Part shown: positions 60,711 to 64,000 of the stretch, piece after piece
How the letters are laid out: every line of letters starts with the position of its first letter
Position numbering within the stretch: the first letter of the stretch is position 1
Assembly (NCBI GenBank): GCA_965220305.1
Contig: OZ244817.1
Location: forward strand, 3,286,001-3,350,000
Length of the DNA stretch: 64,000 bases
Reading direction: 5' to 3'
From: G965220305 sp965220305
GTDB taxonomy: Bacteria > Chloroflexota > Dehalococcoidia > Lucifugimonadales > UBA3495
Notes under the pieces: model-generated
Seen by the model: the letters and a program-made list of their open reading frames with translations, nothing else
Database searches by the model: none
Told to the model about the DNA's origin: nothing
Made by a program: the position numbers and the translations under genes

Positions 60711-62399
60711 TTGACCACCACAAGCAGGAACCTGAACCTGAAACACCGCAGCCGAGAAATCACCGAGGGGCCGGAACGGGCCCCCGCGCGGGCCATGCTC
60801 CTGGCTATGGGCCTGACCCAGGATGACCTGGACAAGCCCTTCGTCGCCATTGCCAACCTGGCCAGCGATGTAACGCCGTGCAACGTCCACCTGGGCCGCT
60901 TCGCCCAGGCCGCCAAGGAAGGCGTGCGGCAGGCCGACGGCACCCCCTTCGAGTTCGGCACCATCACCGTCAGCGACGGCATCTCCATGGGCACCGAGGG
61001 GATGAAGGCTTCCCTGGTTAGTCGCGAGGTCATTGCGGATTCCATCGAGGTGGTTACCTTCGGCGAGCGCATGGACGGCCTGATTACCGTTGCCGGCTGT
61101 GACAAGAACATGCCCGGTTGCATGATGGCCATAGCCCGGCTCAACGTGCCCTCCATTTTCATCTACGGCGGCACCATCCTGCCCGGCCAGTTTGAAGGCA
61201 ACGATGTCAACATCCAGGATGTCTTTGAAGCGGTGGGAGCCTATGCCAAGGGTGATATGTCCCTGGAACGGCTGAAGGACTTGGAGTGCAACGCCTGCCC
61301 GGGTGAGGGCTCCTGCGCGGGCCTGTTTACCGCCAACACCATGTCCACGGCCATCGAAATTCTGGGGATGTCCCTGCCGGGTGACGCCTCCATTCCGGCG
61401 ACGGACCCCAGAAAGGGTGAGGAGGCCCGTCGGGCCGGTCAGACGCTGATGCGCCTGCTGGAAGAGGATATTCGCCCCAGAGACATCCTGACCCGACACG
61501 CATTCGAGAACGCTATCACCGTGGTGGTAGCCATGGGAGGTTCCACCAACTCCGTCTTGCACCTTATGGCCATCGCCAATGAGGCTGGTGTCGAGCTCGG
61601 CCTGGACGACTTCGACCGCATCAGCCGCAGCACTCCCTACATTGCCGACATGCGTCCCGGCGGTCGCTACGTGATGGCCGACCTGCACCGCTACGGTGGA
61701 GTATCCTTGATTGCCAAGCGGCTGCTGCAGGCGGGGCTGCTGCACGGGGACGCCATGACCATCACCGGCAAGACCCTGGAGGAAAACGTCGCCAGCATGG
61801 CCACGGTGGATGACCAGCCGGTAATTTATCATGCCGAGTCTCCACGCAGTCCCACCGGCGGCCTGGCGATTCTCTACGGCAACCTGGCGCCGGAAGGCGC
61901 GGTAATCAAGGTCGCCGGCCATCAGGAGAAGGTCTACCAGGGCCCGGCCCGGGTGTTCGACCAGGAGGAATCGGCCTTCCGGGCGATCCAACGCCAGGAG
62001 ATCCGCCCCGGGGACATCGTGGTAATCCGCTACGAAGGGCCCAAGGGAGGGCCCGGAATGCGTGAGATGCTGGCTGTCACCGGCGCGTTGATCGGGCAGG
62101 GCTTGGGCGACGATGTGGCCCTGGTTACCGATGGCCGGTTTTCCGGCGCGTCCCACGGCCCAATGGTAGGCCACGTGGCTCCGGAAGCCATGTCTGGCGG
62201 CCCAATCGGGTTGTTGGAGGAAGGCGACTTGATAACCCTGGACATTCCCAACCGTAGCCTGGACGTGCAGTTGACCGAGGAGCAATTCAGCTATCGCCGG
62301 GCCCGCTGGCAGCCGATAGCCCCCAGGTACACCACGGGAGTGCTGGCCAAGTACGCCAAACTGGTTTCCTCGGCTTCTCAGGGCGCGGTAACCGGGTAA
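60711..62399 (+). CDS. ilvD: Dihydroxy-acid dehydratase
   Basis: 562 residues from TTG 60711, with AGGAGG 9 bases upstream. Iron-sulfur cysteines: LASDVTPCNVHLG (about residue 59), VAGCDKNMPGCMMA (about 127) and NACPGEGSCAGLFTANTM (about 199). The C-terminal VTDGRFSGASHGPMVGHVAPEA is the ILVD/EDD signature. It dehydrates dihydroxy-isovalerate and -methylvalerate in branched-chain amino acid synthesis. It stands alone, with no other ilv genes beside it. Confidence 0.97.
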   Translation: MTTTSRNLNLKHRSREITEGPERAPARAMLLAMGLTQDDLDKPFVAIANLASDVTPCNVHLGRFAQAAKEGVRQADGTPFEFGTITVSDGISMGTEGMKASLVSREVIADSIEVVTFGERMDGLITVAGCDKNMPGCMMAIARLNVPSIFIYGGTILPGQFEGNDVNIQDVFEAVGAYAKGDMSLERLKDLECNACPGEGSCAGLFTANTMSTAIEILGMSLPGDASIPATDPRKGEEARRAGQTLMRLLEEDIRPRDILTRHAFENAITVVVAMGGSTNSVLHLMAIANEAGVELGLDDFDRISRSTPYIADMRPGGRYVMADLHRYGGVSLIAKRLLQAGLLHGDAMTITGKTLEENVASMATVDDQPVIYHAESPRSPTGGLAILYGNLAPEGAVIKVAGHQEKVYQGPARVFDQEESAFRAIQRQEIRPGDIVVIRYEGPKGGPGMREMLAVTGALIGQGLGDDVALVTDGRFSGASHGPMVGHVAPEAMSGGPIGLLEEGDLITLDIPNRSLDVQLTEEQFSYRRARWQPIAPRYTTGVLAKYAKLVSSASQGAVTG

Positions 62400-62585
62400 G
62401 AATAGGGGAACAATGGGCCAAGATGAACGGGGGCGCGGCTCTGCAACAGGTGGCGTTCCACGGGTGACACGGTTTTAATAGGAGTATTCAATAGGTAGAG
62501 TAACCGTAGTCGGGAAGGATGGTGCGTTGTTGTAGTGGTGTAACTACCCGGCAGACGGCAAGTATTGGGGGCGAGAGGATAGAAG

Positions 62586-63767
62586 ATGGTGTCTGACAAT
62601 AGAGAAGGAATGGACTACGGAGCGGAAGCAATCATTCGTCATCGGGCCAGCCGGGGCAAAGTTAGTATCGCCTCGAAAATGAAGGTCGATACTATGGAAG
62701 AACTGTCAATTGCATATACGCCCGGCGTTGCCGCCGTGAGCATGGCCATTGCCGAGAATCATGCCGAGTCCTTCGCCCTCACCAACCGGGGGAATTCCGT
62801 GGCGGTGGTTTCCGACGGCTCTGCGGTGCTGGGCCTGGGCAATGTGGGACCCGAGGCAGCCCTGGCGGTGATGGAAGGCAAGTCCATCCTGTTCAAGGGG
62901 CTGGCCGACATCGACGCTTTCCCCATCTGCCTGGCGACCCAGGATAACGACGTTATTATCCAGACGGTGAAGGCCCTGGTGCCGACCTTTGGCGGCATTA
63001 ACCTGGAGGACATCGCAGCCCCCCGCTGTTTTGACATTGAGGAAGCGCTCCAAGACCTGGGTATCCCCGTGTTCCATGACGACCAACACGGCACATCCGT
63101 AGTGGTGCTGGCGTCAATAATCAACTCTCTGCTGGTGGTGGGGAAGAAGATTGACGAGGCGAAGATTGTCTTCTCGGGGTCCGGGGCGGGTGGAATTGCT
63201 TCGGCCAAACTGCTGGTGGACTACGGGGCCAAGAACATCATCATGGTGGACAGCCAGGGAATAATTCACCGGAACCGCACCAATCTCACCTCCATCAAGA
63301 CGGCAATGCTGAAAATAACCAACCCGGATAACGTGGAAGGAGGTCTGGCCGAAGCCATGCGGGGCGCTGACATCTTCGTCGGCCTGTCCGTCGGCGGAGC
63401 GGTAAGCCAGGACATGGTACGCTCAATGGCCCCGGGCGCCATCGTCTTCGCGGCGGCCAATCCCACGCCGGAAATTATGCCCGACTTGGCCCGAGAGGCC
63501 GGGGCCGCTATCGTGGGCACCGGTCGCAGCGACTTTCCCAACCAGATAAACAACAGCCTGGTCTTTCCCGGCGTTTTCCGAGGCGCGCTGGACGCCCTCG
63601 CCCCCAGGATTACCACCAATATGAAACTGGCCGCAGCCGAAGCATTGGCCGGTCTGGTAGAAGAGCCGACCACCGAGCGGATTATTCCCTGGTCGCTGGA
63701 TAGCGCGGTTGTTCCCGCGGTTTCCCACGCCACCGCCAGGGCCTGGCAAGCGGAACACGGGCACTAA
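62586..63767 (+). CDS. NAD(P)-dependent malic enzyme
   Basis: 393 residues, the short bacterial type without a phosphotransacetylase domain. SIAYTPGVAAVSMAIAE (Tyr of the active site, about residue 44), GNSVAVVSDGSAVLGLGNVG, KGLADIDAFPI, the metal-binding FHDDQHGTSVVVLASI (about 161) and the NAD site FSGSGAGGIASAKLLVDYGA (about 197). It decarboxylates malate to pyruvate. Cofactor preference is not decided from sequence here. The 186-base gap before it holds no gene. Confidence 0.95.
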   Translation: MVSDNREGMDYGAEAIIRHRASRGKVSIASKMKVDTMEELSIAYTPGVAAVSMAIAENHAESFALTNRGNSVAVVSDGSAVLGLGNVGPEAALAVMEGKSILFKGLADIDAFPICLATQDNDVIIQTVKALVPTFGGINLEDIAAPRCFDIEEALQDLGIPVFHDDQHGTSVVVLASIINSLLVVGKKIDEAKIVFSGSGAGGIASAKLLVDYGAKNIIMVDSQGIIHRNRTNLTSIKTAMLKITNPDNVEGGLAEAMRGADIFVGLSVGGAVSQDMVRSMAPGAIVFAAANPTPEIMPDLAREAGAAIVGTGRSDFPNQINNSLVFPGVFRGALDALAPRITTNMKLAAAEALAGLVEEPTTERIIPWSLDSAVVPAVSHATARAWQAEHGH

Positions 63768-63813
63768 TCGGGTGGGCCGGCCCATCGTCCCAGAAATCAG
63801 TTCCTCGGTAAAT

Positions 63814-63853
63814 GTCCCCCCGAGCGCTCTCCCGTTGCGGGAATAGGGGGGAC
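63814..63853 (+). terminator. Putative terminator after malic enzyme
   Basis: GTCCCCCC / GGGGGGAC stem (63814-63821, 63846-63853) followed by TTTCGG. Weak U-run. Confidence 0.55.
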
Positions 63854-63880
63854 TTTCGGTGTTGGGAGGTGAGCCAGACA

Positions 63881-64000
63881 ATGGAAGCGCGTGAGCTGAT
63901 GACCAGTCCGGTGATTACGGCAGGCCCCGAATCCACCATCGGCCAGGCGGCCTGGTTGATGCTGGACCGGCGGGTAAGTTGCTTGCCGGTGGTGTCCCAC
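63881..64000 (+). CDS. CBS-domain protein (cut by window end)
   Basis: ATG 63881, with GGGAGG upstream. The first 40 residues (MEARELMTSPVITAGPESTI, GQAAWLMLDRRVSCLPVV) are the beginning of a CBS domain. The rest lies beyond the window, so whether it is a stand-alone CBS pair or carries another domain is unknown. Confidence 0.8.
   Translation, partial: MEARELMTSPVITAGPESTIGQAAWLMLDRRVSCLPVVSH

Noticed and set aside
60654..62285. 543-codon minus-strand frame opposite ilvD
   Set aside because: Antisense shadow of ilvD, Gly/His/Gln-rich nonsense composition.

Overview
The window reads as chromosomal DNA of a high-GC bacterium, most likely a member of the Chloroflexota (Dehalococcoidia / SAR202-like). 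This assignment is an inference. It rests on the flavin monooxygenase, amidohydrolase, phosphotriesterase and M19 dipeptidase repertoire, a nickel superoxide dismutase, a UGSC-type selenoprotein and the protein sequences as I recognise them. No rRNA is present to settle it.

Layout. (1) 0-7 kb: GNAT/CelD-type acyltransferase (cut by the window edge), GT4 glycosyltransferase, DUF502 membrane protein, PIG-L deacetylase, DUF885 peptidase, EthD protein, atypical SDR. (2) 7.5-13.8 kb, minus strand: a translation operon driven by a near-consensus promoter at 13.73-13.76 kb, reading tRNA-Thr(TGT), tRNA-Tyr(GTA), tRNA-Thr(GGT), tuf, rpmG, secE, nusG, rplK, rplA, an L10 leader, rplJ, an FMN-binding oxidoreductase-like gene, rplL and a small zinc-ribbon gene, ending in a strong terminator. 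rpoBC do not follow. (3) 14-31 kb: apt, MBL hydrolase, M50 protease, two LLM flavin oxidoreductases, PQQ-type sugar dehydrogenase, Rieske protein, D-aminoacylase-like amidohydrolase, a two-gene unit whose second gene is a UGSC selenoprotein with in-frame UGA, MFS transporter, frameshifted phosphotriesterase, M19 dipeptidase and SnoaL-like protein. (4) 31.3-45.8 kb: an accessory island bounded by two nearly identical IS701-family elements in opposite orientation. Almost every gene inside is broken: amidase, serine beta-lactamase-like, IS630, ankyrin fragment, a three-module glycoside-hydrolase-like array, an Nmad3 gene and an IS5-family element. Only an esterase and a CDF transporter look intact. 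Two MITEs with TTA target duplications lie in or at the edge of it. (5) 46-49.4 kb: tRNA-Ser(CGA), a Fur-family regulator, VOC protein, pcm and several dispersed palindromic repeats. (6) 49.4-59.9 kb: a tetrapyrrole operon: HTH/RsbR-N-like regulator, fused siroheme decarboxylase AhbAB, precorrin-2 dehydrogenase, hemA, hemC, cobA-hemD fusion, hemB, three non-heme genes, hemL. (7) 59.9-64 kb: sodN (nickel SOD), ilvD, malic enzyme, start of a CBS-domain gene.

How the genes work together. The tetrapyrrole operon encodes the C5 route from glutamyl-tRNA to uroporphyrinogen III (HemA, HemL, HemB, HemC, HemD). It continues to siroheme (CobA domain, Met8/CysG-N) and to didecarboxysiroheme (AhbAB). This points to siroheme-dependent heme synthesis, with AhbC and AhbD expected elsewhere. 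The translation operon joins tRNAs, EF-Tu and L7/L12-stalk proteins under one promoter, with L10 autoregulation available between rplA and rplJ.

The most interesting items are the UGA-containing UGSC gene, the glycoside-hydrolase-like array interrupted by in-frame stops, the foreign genes inside two housekeeping operons, and the IS701-bounded island.
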